Assembly: GCF_000722685.1 (NCBI RefSeq)
Contig: NZ_JPFV01000007.1
Location: 1-56,000 of the forward strand
Direction of reading: 5' to 3'
Length of the DNA: 56,000 nucleotides
DNA from: Streptococcus mitis
GTDB lineage: Bacteria; Bacillota; Bacilli; Lactobacillales; Streptococcaceae
Shown: positions 1-9,640 of the stretch, piece by piece
How positions within the stretch are numbered: the stretch's first letter is position 1
Layout: the number at the start of each line of letters is the position of its first letter
Notes under the pieces: model-generated
Told to the model about the DNA's origin: nothing
What the model saw: only the letters and a program-made list of their open reading frames with translations
Databases searched by the model: none
Position numbers and translations under genes: made by a program

Positions 1-1321
1 CACCAAATTCCAGGAAGTGACTTGGTCAACCAAGATTTCACCCCAGTGAAACCAGACGAGAAAGTTCCAGTTAAAGACAAAGCGCACTTAACTCCAGAAG
101 AGAAAAAACAAGTGGAAGACAAAGTCAAAGCGAAGAACCCAGGTAAGGAAGTCACTGTAGGCGAAGACGGCACCGCAACGTTGAAAGATCCAACAACCGG
201 CATCAGTCACCAAATTCCAGGAAGTGACTTGGTCAACCAAGATTTCACCCCAGTGAAACCAGACGAGAAAGTTCCAGTTAAAGACAAAGCGCACTTAACT
301 CCAGAAGAGAAAAAACAAGTGGAAGACAAAGTCAAAGCGAAGAACCCAGGTAAGGAAGTCACTGTAGGCGAAGACGGCACTGCAACGTTGAAAGATCCAA
401 CAACCGGCATCAGTCACCAAATTCCAGGAAGTGACTTAGTCAACCAAGATTTCACCCCAGTGAAACCAGACGAGAAAGTTCCAGTTAAAGACAAAGCGCA
501 CTTAACTCCAGAAGAGAAAAAACAAGTGGAAGATAAGGTCAAAGCGAAGAACCCAGGTAAGACTGTCACTGTAGGTGACGATGGAACCGCAACGGTTACA
601 GATCCAAGCACTAAGATCAGTCATCCAATCGCAGGAAAAGACCTAGTTAACGAAGGCTTCACACCAGTGAAACCAGATGAGAAGGTTGTTGTTCAAGACA
701 AATCCCACTTAACTCCAGAAGAGAAAAAACAAGTGGAAGATAAGGTCAAAGCGAAGAACCCAGGTAAGACTGTCACTGTAGGTGACGATGGAACCGCAAC
801 GGTTACCGATCCAAGCACTAAGATCAGTCATCCAATCGCAGGAAATGACTTGGTCAACCAAGATTCACACCAGTGAAACCAGATGAGAAGTTCCAGTTAA
901 AGACAAAGCGCACTTAACTCCAGAAGAGAAAAAACAAGTGGAAGACAAAGTCAAAGCGAAGAACCCAGGTAAGGAAGTCACTGTAGGCGAAGACGGCACT
1001 GCAACGTTGAAAGATCCAACAACCGGCATCAGTCACCAAATTCCAGGAAGCGACTTAGTCAACCAAGACTTCACTCCAGTGAAACCAGACTATGAAGGTA
1101 GTGTAAATAGTATTCCAGAAGAAATACCAGCTCATCCAGATTACGACGGTAGTGCTAATGGAATGTCAGAGGGAACGCCAACATCTGAAACTACAATAAA
1201 TAAAGATCGACAACTTCCAAATACAGGAACAGAGAAATCAAATACATCACTTGTTGTAGCTCTCTTAGCAGCTATGACTGGTGGACTTCTCATTTCACGA
1301 AAACGGAAGGAAGAAGAGTGA
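1..1321 (+). pseudogene. LPXTG-anchored Rib-repeat surface protein, 3' part, frameshifted
   Basis: The reading frame is open from base 1, so the gene starts upstream of the window. It encodes tandem Rib/alpha-like repeats of 69 residues, a short linker and a sortase signal LPNTG, followed by a hydrophobic segment and a KRKEEE tail. That is the architecture of a wall-anchored adhesin or stalk protein. The frame stops at 874-876 because the fifth repeat has lost one T (GATTCAC for GATTTCAC, near 863) and one A (GAGAAG for GAGAAAG, near 888). From 896 the frame resumes in +2 and runs to TGA at 1319-1321. As read, the LPXTG end is separated from the rest, so the product would be released or degraded. 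Both losses are 3-to-2 homopolymer changes inside a repeat, so an assembly error is possible. Confidence 0.8.
25..1095 (+). repeat. 207-bp tandem repeats (Rib/alpha type), five copies plus a truncated one
   Basis: Copies start at 25, 232, 439, 646 and 853, each 207 bp except the fifth (205 bp because of two single-base losses). A truncated sixth runs from 1058. Copies 1 and 2 are almost identical. Copies 3 and 4 carry a variant half (GKTVTVGDDGTATV), so the array mixes two unit types as expected from unequal recombination. The array continues upstream of the window. Confidence 0.93.
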
Positions 1322-1408
1322 CGATTTATAGATTGTACAGTCAATAACAAGTGATTTGTATAAAATCAGTAAAATGAGTTGATATACAAGTAACTGTGTT
1401 TACATCAG

Positions 1409-1435
1409 AAAGCAACGTGTTTAGCGTTGCTTTTT
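1409..1435 (+). terminator. Rho-independent terminator after surface protein
   Basis: Arms AAGCAACG and CGTTGCTT flank a 7-nt loop and are followed by a T run. It lies about 90 bp after the LPXTG gene stop. Confidence 0.75.
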
Positions 1436-1497
1436 GATTCTTTGTCATGAAGCTAGAATAGTGCAATGCGAATTCTAAGGCGTTGTTAGAAATTGAT

Positions 1498-1686
1498 CTA
1501 CAGTAAATTGAAACAAGAATAAGACAAAAGAGCCTCAAAAAAAGTATTGCAACTTGGTAATACCTTTTTGAGGTGCTTTTTGATATAGGCCCATGTTTTC
1601 TCAATAGGATTGTACTCAGGTGAGTAGGGAGGAAATGGTAAAAGTTTATGCCCGAATTCTTCACATAAGAGCTCTAGCTTATCCAT
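1498..1686 (-). pseudogene. IS630-family transposase, C-terminal remnant
   Basis: Only about 62 codons remain. They include the DDE C-terminal motif YSPEYNPIEKTW with the last catalytic glutamate, typical of the second ORF of IS630-Spn1-like elements. The N-terminal part with the two aspartates is missing: the sequence upstream (higher coordinates) is already the leader of the PadR gene. It therefore cannot be active. No clear inverted repeats were found around it. Confidence 0.75.
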
Positions 1687-1730
1687 TTTTTCTTTCTTTT
1701 TATATCGAACTAAATAGGAGGTGGCTATAA

Positions 1731-2051
1731 ATGGAATTAACGGATAAGATCCGTCGTGTTTATCTTCCTATGACGGAAACGGGTTTTTATATCTTGTTCT
1801 GTCTGCAGCAGGAGAATAATGGATATGGTATTACACAAAAGGTCAAGGAGATGACAGATTCGCAAGTTTTAATTAGTCCTGGGACTATGTATGGTACCTT
1901 GTCAAAAATGGAAAAGGGTGGCTTGATTGCCTTTGTCCGCGAAGAGGAAAAACGGAAAATCTATCATATCACAGACTTGGGACGAAAAGTCTTAGATATT
2001 GAATTGAAGCGTATTGAACGGCTCTATAGAAACAGTCGGGAGGAAGGATGA
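1731..2051 (+). CDS. PadR-family transcriptional regulator
   Basis: A 106-residue winged-helix protein of PadR type. It has the motif NGYGITQKV and the recognition-helix region SPGTMYGTLSKMEKGG typical of the family, followed by a short dimerisation helix. PadR proteins repress neighbouring genes and are released by small ligands or envelope stress. The start is set by AGGAGG about 9 nt upstream. The stop overlaps the ATG of the next gene (ATGA), so it is translationally coupled to a DUF2812 membrane protein. That pairing suggests PadR controls this small operon. The ligand is unknown. Confidence 0.9.
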   Translation: MELTDKIRRVYLPMTETGFYILFCLQQENNGYGITQKVKEMTDSQVLISPGTMYGTLSKMEKGGLIAFVREEEKRKIYHITDLGRKVLDIELKRIERLYRNSREEG

Positions 2052-2626
2052 TGGAAAAGAAAATTGTTTATCGAATTTTTACAATTGCGGATTATGAGAG
2101 GGAGGCTCTATACTTTATAGAAATGCATGCTAAAGGCTGGAAACTTAGAAAAGTAAGCTATTCTATCTTATTGTTTGTAGTTAAGTATACCTTTGAAAAG
2201 TGTCAGCCTGAGCAAGTATCTTATCAGTTGGATTTTTACCCAATGGAAAAATCAGAGAGAACCTCCTATTTACAACTATTTAAAGATTATGGCTGGGAGC
2301 ATATTACAGACTTTAATAGTTTTTCCTATTTTAGAAAAACACATTCTAAAGTTGAATCGGCTGCAGAGTTTGAAATTTATAACGATGCTACTAACAAGTT
2401 GGATATGGTTAATCGCATTTTAAGACTGCGACTAGTACCGAGTTTGCTTTTGCTAGCCATACATATACCATTCTTACTTAAATTGCTCAATAGAAGTAAT
2501 GCGTATGGTCTATGGAGTTTACTTGCGGTCGGGCTAGATATTTTCTTGTCTTTAATCCTTTTGTTAGTAGTTTCTTATATTGGTTGGAGGTTATGGCATA
2601 AAAAGAAGGAATTATCAGATTTATGA
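2048..2626 (+). CDS. DUF2812 membrane protein
   Basis: A 192-residue protein. The N-terminal half matches the DUF2812 pattern: YRIFTIADYEREA, then the H-x-KGWKL motif, then a second GWE motif near residue 87. The C-terminal half has two hydrophobic segments (about residues 128-148 and 155-182). DUF2812 proteins are usually encoded beside PadR regulators, as here, but their function is unknown. Two consecutive ATG codons (2048, 2051) follow the Shine-Dalgarno GGGAGGAAGG, and either could be used. The gene overlaps padR by 4 nt. Confidence 0.85.
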   Translation: MMEKKIVYRIFTIADYEREALYFIEMHAKGWKLRKVSYSILLFVVKYTFEKCQPEQVSYQLDFYPMEKSERTSYLQLFKDYGWEHITDFNSFSYFRKTHSKVESAAEFEIYNDATNKLDMVNRILRLRLVPSLLLLAIHIPFLLKLLNRSNAYGLWSLLAVGLDIFLSLILLLVVSYIGWRLWHKKKELSDL

Positions 2627-2661
2627 TAGGGTAGATATGCTCAAAAATTGGAGGGGAAGTC

Positions 2662-3174
2662 ATGATAAATAAAAATCAATTTCGGATTTTCACCATTCTT
2701 GATTTGGATAAGGAAGAAGAGTATTTGCATGAGATGCACTTGAAAGGCTGGAGATATAGAACTAGTTGTTTTGGTTTTTTCTATTTTGATCAATGTCAAC
2801 CAGACGATGTCATCTACCGTATCTATGATTCTAGATTTCTTAAAAAGTATAAGCATAAATTGCAAGATTTTAGAAATAGAGGTTGGGAATTGATAGAAAC
2901 AGGTTTGTGTTTAATTCTTCGTAAACCAGCTTCTGATATACTTTCAGAGGATCAAGTCTATATAAGTAATAATCTTAGGTGGGAAGTTATGCGGTATAGA
3001 CTTCGTTCCTGTACAGCTACTTTCTTAGGTGGTCTTGTTGTTTGTATGAGTTTATTTAAAGAAGAGCTTTCTATGTCTTTCTTTATTATTTTTCTTTTAT
3101 ATGTTTTCCTGATTTCTTATCTAATCCATGGTTTTTTCAGATTTAAAAAGAAATACCGAGTAGATGGAAGGTAA
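2662..3174 (+). CDS. Second DUF2812 membrane protein
   Basis: A 170-residue paralogue of the preceding protein, with the same order: FRIFTILDLDKEEEYL, a MHLKGWRYR motif, a second RGWELIETG motif near residue 76, and two hydrophobic segments at about residues 118-127 and 133-155. The start ATG at 2662 is preceded by GGAGGGGAAG. It lies 35 nt after the first DUF2812 gene and is probably co-transcribed with it and padR. Two divergent copies in tandem suggest a heteromeric membrane complex, but that is inference. Confidence 0.85.
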   Translation: MINKNQFRIFTILDLDKEEEYLHEMHLKGWRYRTSCFGFFYFDQCQPDDVIYRIYDSRFLKKYKHKLQDFRNRGWELIETGLCLILRKPASDILSEDQVYISNNLRWEVMRYRLRSCTATFLGGLVVCMSLFKEELSMSFFIIFLLYVFLISYLIHGFFRFKKKYRVDGR

Positions 3175-3198
3175 AGCTCTAGGTCTTCAGACTGATTT

Positions 3199-3225
3199 TT
3201 AGCACTCTTGTTAAAAGAGTGCTAA
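3199..3225 (+). promoter_or_regulatory. CIRCE operator 1 (also terminator-like)
   Basis: A perfect CIRCE: TTAGCACTC, nine bases, GAGTGCTAA. It is followed directly by six T, so as RNA it would also form an intrinsic terminator for the DUF2812 operon. It lies just upstream of the hrcA promoter. Confidence 0.92.
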
Positions 3226-3242
3226 TTTTTTGAGTTTTTATC

Positions 3243-3270
3243 TTGACATTCTCTTCTAAGGGTGTATAAT
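3243..3270 (+). promoter_or_regulatory. hrcA operon sigma-A promoter
   Basis: TTGACA at 3243-3248 and TATAAT at 3265-3270, with a 16-bp spacer, placed between the two CIRCE operators. HrcA binding on either side would block RNA polymerase. Confidence 0.9.
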
Positions 3271-3281
3271 AGAATCATGAG

Positions 3282-3308
3282 TTAGCACTTGAGTGTGTTG
3301 AGTGCTAA
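3282..3308 (+). promoter_or_regulatory. CIRCE operator 2
   Basis: TTAGCACTT, nine bases, GAGTGCTAA, with one mismatch to the consensus left arm. It covers the start of the transcript and lies 26 bp upstream of the hrcA ATG. Confidence 0.92.
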
Positions 3309-3334
3309 TTGATCAGACAGAGAGGAGTGATGAG

Positions 3335-4369
3335 ATGGTTACAGAGCGTCAGCAGGATATTTTAAATCTGATTATTGACATCTTTACCAAAACGCACGAA
3401 CCTGTCGGATCCAAAGCTTTGCAAGAGTCTATTAACTCTAGCAGTGCTACCATTCGTAATGATATGGCGGCTTTAGAAAAGCAAGGGTTGCTTGAGAAGG
3501 CTCATACTTCAAGTGGTCGGATGCCAAGTGTTGCTGGTTTTCAGTACTATGTAAAACACTCACTGGATTTTGACCGACTGGCTGAAAATGAGGTTTATGA
3601 GATTGTCAAAGCCTTTGATCAGGAATTCTTTAAGCTAGAGGATATTCTGCAAGAGGCTGCTAACCTGCTGACAGACTTGAGTGGCTGTACGGTAGTAGCG
3701 CTGGATGTTGAGCCCAGCAGACAACGATTGACAGCCTTTGATATCGTGGTTTTAGGGCAACATACAGCCTTGGCAGTATTTACCTTAGACGAGTCTCGAA
3801 CGGTTACCAGTCAGTTTCTGATTCCAAGGAACTTCTTGCAGGAAGATTTGCTGAAACTGAAGGCAATCATTCAGGAACGTTTCCTCGGTCACACCGTTCT
3901 AGATATTCACTACAAGATTCGGACGGAGATTCCGCAGATTATCCAGCGTTACTTTACAACAACGGATAATGTGATTGATCTCTTTGAACACATCTTTAAG
4001 GAAATGTTCAACGAAAATATTGTGGTGGCGGGTAAGGTCAATCTCTTGAATTTTGCCAATCTGGCAGCCTACCAGTTCTTTGATCAACCACAAAAGGTGG
4101 CCTTGGAGATTCGTGAAGGGCTGCATGAAGATCAGATGCAAAATGTCCGTGTTGCGGACAGTCAAGAGTCCTGTCTAGCAGATTTGGCGGTGATTAGTAG
4201 CAAGTTCCTCATTCCTTATAGGGGAGTTGGAATTCTAGCCATTATCGGTCCAGTTAATCTGGATTACCAACAGCTAATCAACCAAGTCAATGTGGTCAAC
4301 CGTGTTTTGACCATGAAGTTGACAGATTTTTACCGCTACATCAGCAGTAATCATTACGAAGTACATTAA
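3335..4369 (+). CDS. hrcA: Heat-inducible transcription repressor HrcA
   Basis: A 344-residue repressor of class I heat-shock genes that binds CIRCE and needs GroESL to stay active. The N-terminus is a winged helix ([12 protein letters not shown] to [16 protein letters not shown]), followed by the conserved TSSGRMPS motif and a GAF-like core with a dimerising region. The ATG at 3335 is chosen because GAGGAG lies 8 nt upstream. An upstream in-frame GTG at 3302 falls inside the CIRCE operator and is unlikely. It is the first gene of the hrcA-grpE-dnaK-dnaJ group and autoregulated through the two CIRCE sites. The same operator precedes groESL at 49247. Confidence 0.97.
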   Translation: MVTERQQDILNLIIDIFTKTHEPVGSKALQESINSSSATIRNDMAALEKQGLLEKAHTSSGRMPSVAGFQYYVKHSLDFDRLAENEVYEIVKAFDQEFFKLEDILQEAANLLTDLSGCTVVALDVEPSRQRLTAFDIVVLGQHTALAVFTLDESRTVTSQFLIPRNFLQEDLLKLKAIIQERFLGHTVLDIHYKIRTEIPQIIQRYFTTTDNVIDLFEHIFKEMFNENIVVAGKVNLLNFANLAAYQFFDQPQKVALEIREGLHEDQMQNVRVADSQESCLADLAVISSKFLIPYRGVGILAIIGPVNLDYQQLINQVNVVNRVLTMKLTDFYRYISSNHYEVH

Positions 4370-4395
4370 GATTGAAATCATTAAAGGAGGCGAAA

Positions 4396-4920
4396 ATGGC
4401 CCAAGATATAAAAAATGAAGAAGTAGAAGAAGTTCAAGAAGAGGAAGTTGTAGAAACGGTAGAAGAAACAACTCCTGAAAAGTCTGAATTGGACTTGGCA
4501 AATGAACGTGCAGATGAGTTCGAAAACAAATACCTTCGTGCTCATGCAGAAATGCAAAATATCCAACGCCGTGCCAATGAAGAGCGTCAAAACTTGCAAC
4601 GTTATCGTAGCCAGGACTTGGCAAAAGCGATTCTCCCTTCTTTGGATAACCTTGAACGTGCGCTTGCAGTTGAAGGTTTGACAGACGATGTCAAAAAAGG
4701 ATTAGAGATGGTGCAAGAGAGCTTGATTCACGCTTTGAAAGAAGAAGGAATCGAAGAAATCGCAGCTGACGGCGAATTTGACCATAACTATCATATGGCC
4801 ATCCAAACTCTCCCAGCAGACGATGACCACCCAGCAGATACCATCGCCCAAGTCTTCCAAAAAGGCTACAAACTCCATGACCGCATCCTACGCCCAGCCA
4901 TGGTAGTGGTGTACAATTAG
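4396..4920 (+). CDS. grpE: Nucleotide exchange factor GrpE
   Basis: A 174-residue co-chaperone that releases ADP from DnaK. It has an acidic N-terminal tail rich in E and V, a long helix ([20 protein letters not shown]) and the C-terminal beta domain ending RPAMVVVYN, all standard for the family. The start at 4396 is preceded by AAAGGAGG; an upstream TTG in frame would give a non-conserved extension. It is 26 nt after hrcA and in the same transcript. An unusually long 376-bp gap separates it from dnaK. Confidence 0.97.
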   Translation: MAQDIKNEEVEEVQEEEVVETVEETTPEKSELDLANERADEFENKYLRAHAEMQNIQRRANEERQNLQRYRSQDLAKAILPSLDNLERALAVEGLTDDVKKGLEMVQESLIHALKEEGIEEIAADGEFDHNYHMAIQTLPADDDHPADTIAQVFQKGYKLHDRILRPAMVVVYN

Positions 4921-5125
4921 GCAATTCTGACGGTAGCTAAAGCAACTCGTCAGAAAACGGCAATCGCTATGGCGTTTGCCTAGCCTCCTTACTAACTCGT
5001 CGTCGAAATAATATCGATTTCGACTCCTCGTGTCGTAACATAAATACATTGAAAACTTGTCCGAAACGACGCTAAACTATGAAAGAAAGATAAAAAGCAA
5101 GCCGGAGGCTTGCAAGGAAAATATT
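4921..5125. other. grpE-dnaK gap, left half: several hairpins, no gene
   Basis: No coding potential was seen. It contains at least four inverted repeats: TCTGACG/CGTCAGA (4926-4954), GGCAA/TTGCC with an inner CGC/GCG (about 4959-4980), GTCGAAAT/ATTTCGAC (about 5009-5031) and GCAAGCC/GGCTTGC (about 5098-5114). The last is followed by T-rich sequence on the minus strand, so it reads as a terminator in the minus direction. The segment joins the structured element at 5126-5245. Confidence 0.6.
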
Positions 5126-5245
5126 GCCCGCCGTGGTGAAAGTTTCAGTAGCTTTTGCTACTGAAACAGGGGATTTTTGAGACAATAGGCTCAAAAATAA
5201 GTGATGAAATCCCGAAGGGAGTTGCTCACGTCCCCACCACTTAAG
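5126..5245 (-). ncRNA. Structured repeat element, copy B (minus orientation)
   Basis: Read on the minus strand it folds into a closing stem GTGGTG/CACCAC (5235-5240 with 5133-5138), a small stem GTGA/TCAC capped by TCCC-TTC-GGGA, a hairpin ATTTTTGAG/CTCAAAAAT, and a long perfect hairpin GTTTCAGTAGC/GCTACTGAAAC (5142-5167). The unpaired motifs GGACG-NN-AGC and ACGGCGG are shared with copies at 8641 and 32752. The minus orientation is set by these asymmetric motifs. A minus-strand terminator follows near 5098-5114. It may be a small RNA or a pneumococcal SPRITE-like repeat; I could not compare it with a SPRITE consensus. Confidence 0.6.
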
Positions 5246-5281
5246 GGGAATATCAAAAAATCAAAATTAGAATTAAAATAA

Positions 5282-7118
<1,837 letters not shown>

Positions 7119-7120
<2 letters not shown>

Positions 7121-7142
7121 AATAGTCCAGTGGACTATTTTA
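7119..7142 (+). terminator. Palindromic hairpin after dnaK
   Basis: AAATAGTCCA and TGGACTATTT form a near-perfect palindrome directly at the dnaK stop and are followed by a short T-rich stretch. A second hairpin CAGAGG/CCTCTG followed by five T lies at about 7182-7208. Either could reduce read-through into dnaJ. Confidence 0.6.
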
Positions 7143-7321
7143 TCCCGAGCTTGAAAATCAGGCGAGTATAAGAAGAAATCCAGAGGTTGCAACCCAGCCT
7201 CTGTTTTTCGATAAAAAGGGACTAAACCTGATTTATTTGGGTTTTGTCTCATCAATATGAAATACAGGAATTGAACCCGACCTAAGTCGTGGTTTGATTC
7301 ACAATATCAATAGAAAGGAAC

Positions 7322-7437
7322 AAGGGTGTTCGAGTAACTGAACACGGGCTACGGACTGTGCCAAAAAGATAGTTTTTCTAGGACGCAAGCGTCCGTCGTC
7401 AAAACTCCTTTTTTGGCTGTGTCCGGTTGACGCCCTT
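7322..7437 (+). other. Structured leader immediately upstream of dnaJ
   Basis: The outer stem AAGGGTGT (7322-7329) pairs with ACGCCCTT (7430-7437). Inside is a long interrupted hairpin: GGAC/GTCC, GCCAAAAAG/CTTTTTTGGC, GTTTT/AAAAC and the tip GGACGC-AA-GCGTCC (7381-7394). The small hairpin GTGTTC/GAACAC (7326-7345) uses part of the outer stem, so the two folds exclude each other. The element ends 13 nt before the dnaJ ATG, where no Shine-Dalgarno is visible. This suggests translational or thermosensing control, but that is inference from base pairing by eye. Confidence 0.5.
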
Positions 7438-7450
7438 TGTATCTTGAATT

Positions 7451-8587
7451 ATGAACAATACTGAATTTTATGATCGTCTGGGGGTGTCAAAAAACGCTTC
7501 GGCAGACGAGATCAAAAAGGCTTATCGTAAGCTTTCCAAAAAATATCACCCAGATATCAACAAGGAGCCTGGTGCTGAGGAAAAGTACAAGGAAGTTCAA
7601 GAAGCCTATGAGACTTTGAGTGACGACCAAAAACGTGCAGCCTACGACCAATATGGTGCTGCGGGTGCCAACGGTGGCTTTGGTGGTGCTGGTGGTTTCG
7701 GCGGTTTCAATGGGGCAGGTGGCTTCGGTGGTTTTGAGGACATCTTCTCAAGTTTCTTCGGCGGAGGCGGTGCTTCACGCAATCCAAATGCCCCTCGTCA
7801 AGGGGATGACCTCCAGTATCGTGTGAACTTGACCTTTGAAGAAGCTATTTTTGGAGCTGAAAAAGAAGTTAAATACAACCGTGAAGCAAGCTGTAGTACA
7901 TGTAACGGTTCTGGTGCTAAGCCAGGAACAAGTCCAGTCACTTGTGGACGCTGTCATGGCGCTGGTGTCATTAACGTCGATACGCAGACTCCGCTTGGCA
8001 TGATGCGTCGCCAAGTAACCTGTGATGTCTGTCACGGTCGCGGAAAAGAAATCAAAGATCCATGTACAACCTGTCATGGAACAGGTCATGAAAAACAAGC
8101 TCATAGCGTACATGTGAAGATTCCTGCTGGTGTGGAAACCGGTCAACAAATTCGCCTAGCAGGTCAAGGTGAAGCAGGCTTTAACGGTGGACCTTACGGA
8201 GACTTGTACGTGGTGGTTTCTGTGGAAGCTAGCGACAAGTTTGAACGTGAAGGAACCACTATCTTCTACAATCTCAACCTCAACTTTGTCCAAGCAGCTC
8301 TTGGTGATACAGTAGATATCCCAACTGTTCACGGTGATGTTGAATTGGTTATCCCAGAGGGAACTCAGACTGGTAAGAAATTCCGTCTACGTGGCAAGGG
8401 AGCTCCGAGCCTTCGTGGTGGTGCAGTTGGGGACCAATACGTTACTGTCAATGTCGTAACACCGACAGGCTTGAACGACCGCCAAAAAGCAGCCTTGAAA
8501 GAATTCGCAGCTGCGGGTGATTTAAAAGTCAATCCAAAGAAAAAGGGCTTCTTTGACCATATTAAAGATGCTTTTGAAGGAGAATAA
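7451..8587 (+). CDS. dnaJ: Chaperone DnaJ (Hsp40)
   Basis: A 378-residue type I Hsp40. The J domain is at residues 4-68 with HPD at 33-35, followed by a Gly/Phe-rich linker ([12 protein letters not shown]). The zinc-finger domain has four CxxCxGxG motifs ([32 protein letters not shown]), and the C-terminal substrate-binding domain follows. It stimulates DnaK ATPase and delivers clients. The ATG at 7451 gives the conserved start [13 protein letters not shown], but no Shine-Dalgarno precedes it and a structured element ends 13 nt upstream. It is the last gene of the heat-shock cluster. Confidence 0.97.
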   Translation: MNNTEFYDRLGVSKNASADEIKKAYRKLSKKYHPDINKEPGAEEKYKEVQEAYETLSDDQKRAAYDQYGAAGANGGFGGAGGFGGFNGAGGFGGFEDIFSSFFGGGGASRNPNAPRQGDDLQYRVNLTFEEAIFGAEKEVKYNREASCSTCNGSGAKPGTSPVTCGRCHGAGVINVDTQTPLGMMRRQVTCDVCHGRGKEIKDPCTTCHGTGHEKQAHSVHVKIPAGVETGQQIRLAGQGEAGFNGGPYGDLYVVVSVEASDKFEREGTTIFYNLNLNFVQAALGDTVDIPTVHGDVELVIPEGTQTGKKFRLRGKGAPSLRGGAVGDQYVTVNVVTPTGLNDRQKAALKEFAAAGDLKVNPKKKGFFDHIKDAFEGE

Positions 8588-8589
8588 AG

Positions 8590-8616
8590 TAAAAAGAGCC
8601 GAGTGGCTCTTTTTGG
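8590..8616 (+). terminator. dnaJ terminator
   Basis: AAAAAGAGCC-gagt-GGCTCTTTTT directly after the dnaJ stop, a standard intrinsic terminator. Confidence 0.85.
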
Positions 8617-8640
8617 TTATAGATTTTTTAAAACTTTCCT

Positions 8641-8762
8641 TAAGTAATGACGGACGGTAGCGACCTTCTTCGAAGTTCCATACTTAAACTTTGAGCCTAG
8701 GTCTCAAAGTTTTCGGACACCTAAAACCAAGCTGTTTCAGGTGTTTTCATTACGGCGGAAAG
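8641..8762 (+). ncRNA. Structured repeat element, copy C
   Basis: Closing stem GTAATGA (8644-8650) with TCATTAC (8747-8753). Small stem GTA/TAC capped by CTTC-TTC-GAAG (8665-8675). Hairpin AAACTTTGAG/CTCAAAGTTT (8686-8712). Long hairpin CACCT-AAAAC/GTTTC-AGGTG (about 8717-8744). It keeps the unpaired motifs GGACG-GT-AGC and ACGGCGGAAAG of copies A and B, while the stem sequences differ with compensating changes. It lies between the dnaJ terminator and a second terminator at 8845. Confidence 0.6.
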
Positions 8763-8844
8763 TCTTTGATTTAGTTGTGAAATGGTGAATGAGTTGCCTA
8801 AATTATGATGTATAGTTGATGGGATATAACTTGTTTACGTTTTA

Positions 8845-8872
8845 AAAAGAGCCGTCGGGCTCTTTTTACTTA
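8845..8872. terminator. Bidirectional terminator
   Basis: AAAAAGAGCC-gtcg-GGCTCTTTTT between the dnaJ region and the convergent minus-strand genes. A and T runs on both sides let it act in both directions. Confidence 0.8.
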
Positions 8873-9153
8873 TCTTCAATTTCTTGTGTTTCTTTGATGA
8901 CAGCTAGTCTAGTCTGGATATCTTTTTCTAAGACCTTAAACTTGTAAGTCAGGTCTTCTTGGTATTCCTTAATCAGTTCTTTTTGCTGGTCGATGATTTG
9001 CAGGCTGTTTTGGATAATATCCACATCGTCCTTGATAGCTTGAACGCGGTCAGTGGTATTCAAGACTTCATCTGTGATGGTTTGGCGATTTTTTGTGACC
9101 AAATAACTTCCAGCTGCAGCTCCTGCAAATAGCAGTAGATTAGATAATTTCAT
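8866..9153 (-). CDS. Membrane-anchored coiled-coil protein, unknown function
   Basis: A 95-residue protein with an N-terminal hydrophobic segment rich in small residues (LLLFAGAAAGSYLV). A charged, mostly helical tail follows, with heptad-like I, V and L spacing and ending QEIEDK. The look is that of a YtxH-like membrane-tethered coiled coil, but no family motif is decisive. It follows the HIT gene by 9 nt on the minus strand and is probably co-transcribed with it. The start ATG at 9153 is preceded by AGGAG. Confidence 0.8.
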   Translation of the reverse strand: MKLSNLLLFAGAAAGSYLVTKNRQTITDEVLNTTDRVQAIKDDVDIIQNSLQIIDQQKELIKEYQEDLTYKFKVLEKDIQTRLAVIKETQEIEDK

Positions 9154-9162
9154 GGCAACTCC

Positions 9163-9573
9163 TTAGGCGTTTTTGATGGTTTCAGCGACTTGAGCGAGTT
9201 TGTCAAAGTCTGGTTCGTGGGCGATAAAATCAATCTTGAGGTCATCATCGGCACTGTAGCGAGGCACGAGGTGAACGTGGGTGTGAAAGACTGTTTGACC
9301 TGCGATTTCTTCACAGTTGGCAATGATATTCATACCAGCAGCCTTGGTAGCCTTCATGACTTTTTGAGCAACTGTTGGCACTTGGGCAAAGAGTTGGCTG
9401 GCGCTAGTAGCGTCCATTTCCAAAAGATTGCGATAGTGCTCTTTTGGTACGACCAAAGTGTGTCCAGGCGTTACTTGAGAGATATCAAGAAAGGCAAGGA
9501 CTTGCTCATCTTCATATACTTTTGATGCAGGAATTTCCCCTGCGATGATTTTACAAAAAATGCAATCTGACAT
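9163..9573 (-). CDS. hit: HIT-family nucleotide hydrolase
   Basis: A 136-residue histidine-triad protein of the Hint/HinT branch. The N-terminal CIFC pair and the catalytic triad HTHVHLV (near residue 98) are intact. Such enzymes hydrolyse nucleoside phosphoramidates and related AMP-linked compounds in the cytoplasm. The gene is divergent from ecsA. It may share one regulatory interval with it, where two TATAAT boxes on opposite strands lie about 10 bp apart. Confidence 0.93.
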   Translation of the reverse strand: MSDCIFCKIIAGEIPASKVYEDEQVLAFLDISQVTPGHTLVVPKEHYRNLLEMDATSASQLFAQVPTVAQKVMKATKAAGMNIIANCEEIAGQTVFHTHVHLVPRYSADDDLKIDFIAHEPDFDKLAQVAETIKNA

Positions 9574-9600
9574 AAAATCTACCTCTACTGTATTGAATTT

Positions 9601-9623
9601 TGATATAATATAGCTACATTATA
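9601..9623. promoter_or_regulatory. Divergent promoters hit / ecsA
   Basis: Plus strand: extended -10 TGA-TATAAT (9601-9609) for ecsA. Minus strand: TATAAT (9623-9618) for hit. The two -10 boxes are 8 bp apart back to back, so only one polymerase could occupy the site at a time. Confidence 0.65.
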
Positions 9624-9640
9624 CCAGATTTGGAGAAAAT

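Noticed and set aside
88..611. Minus-strand open frames over the 207-bp repeats
   Set aside because: They repeat in phase with the array, are rich in Ser/Val/Phe from the complementary strand and have no ribosome sites. They are shadows of the repeat coding.
25..1095. CRISPR-like direct repeats
   Set aside because: The repeats are contiguous, 207 bp long and coding in one frame. There are no spacers and no cas genes.
1341..1664. Minus-strand 107-codon frame after the surface protein
   Set aside because: It overlaps the terminator and the IS630 remnant in another frame. Only the 1498-1686 frame shows transposase motifs.
3302..3334. Longer hrcA start at GTG 3302
   Set aside because: It lies in the CIRCE operator and lacks a ribosome site. 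ATG 3335 is well placed.
7451..7460. Promoter from TTGACG at 7427 for dnaJ
   Set aside because: A matching -10 would fall inside the dnaJ coding region.
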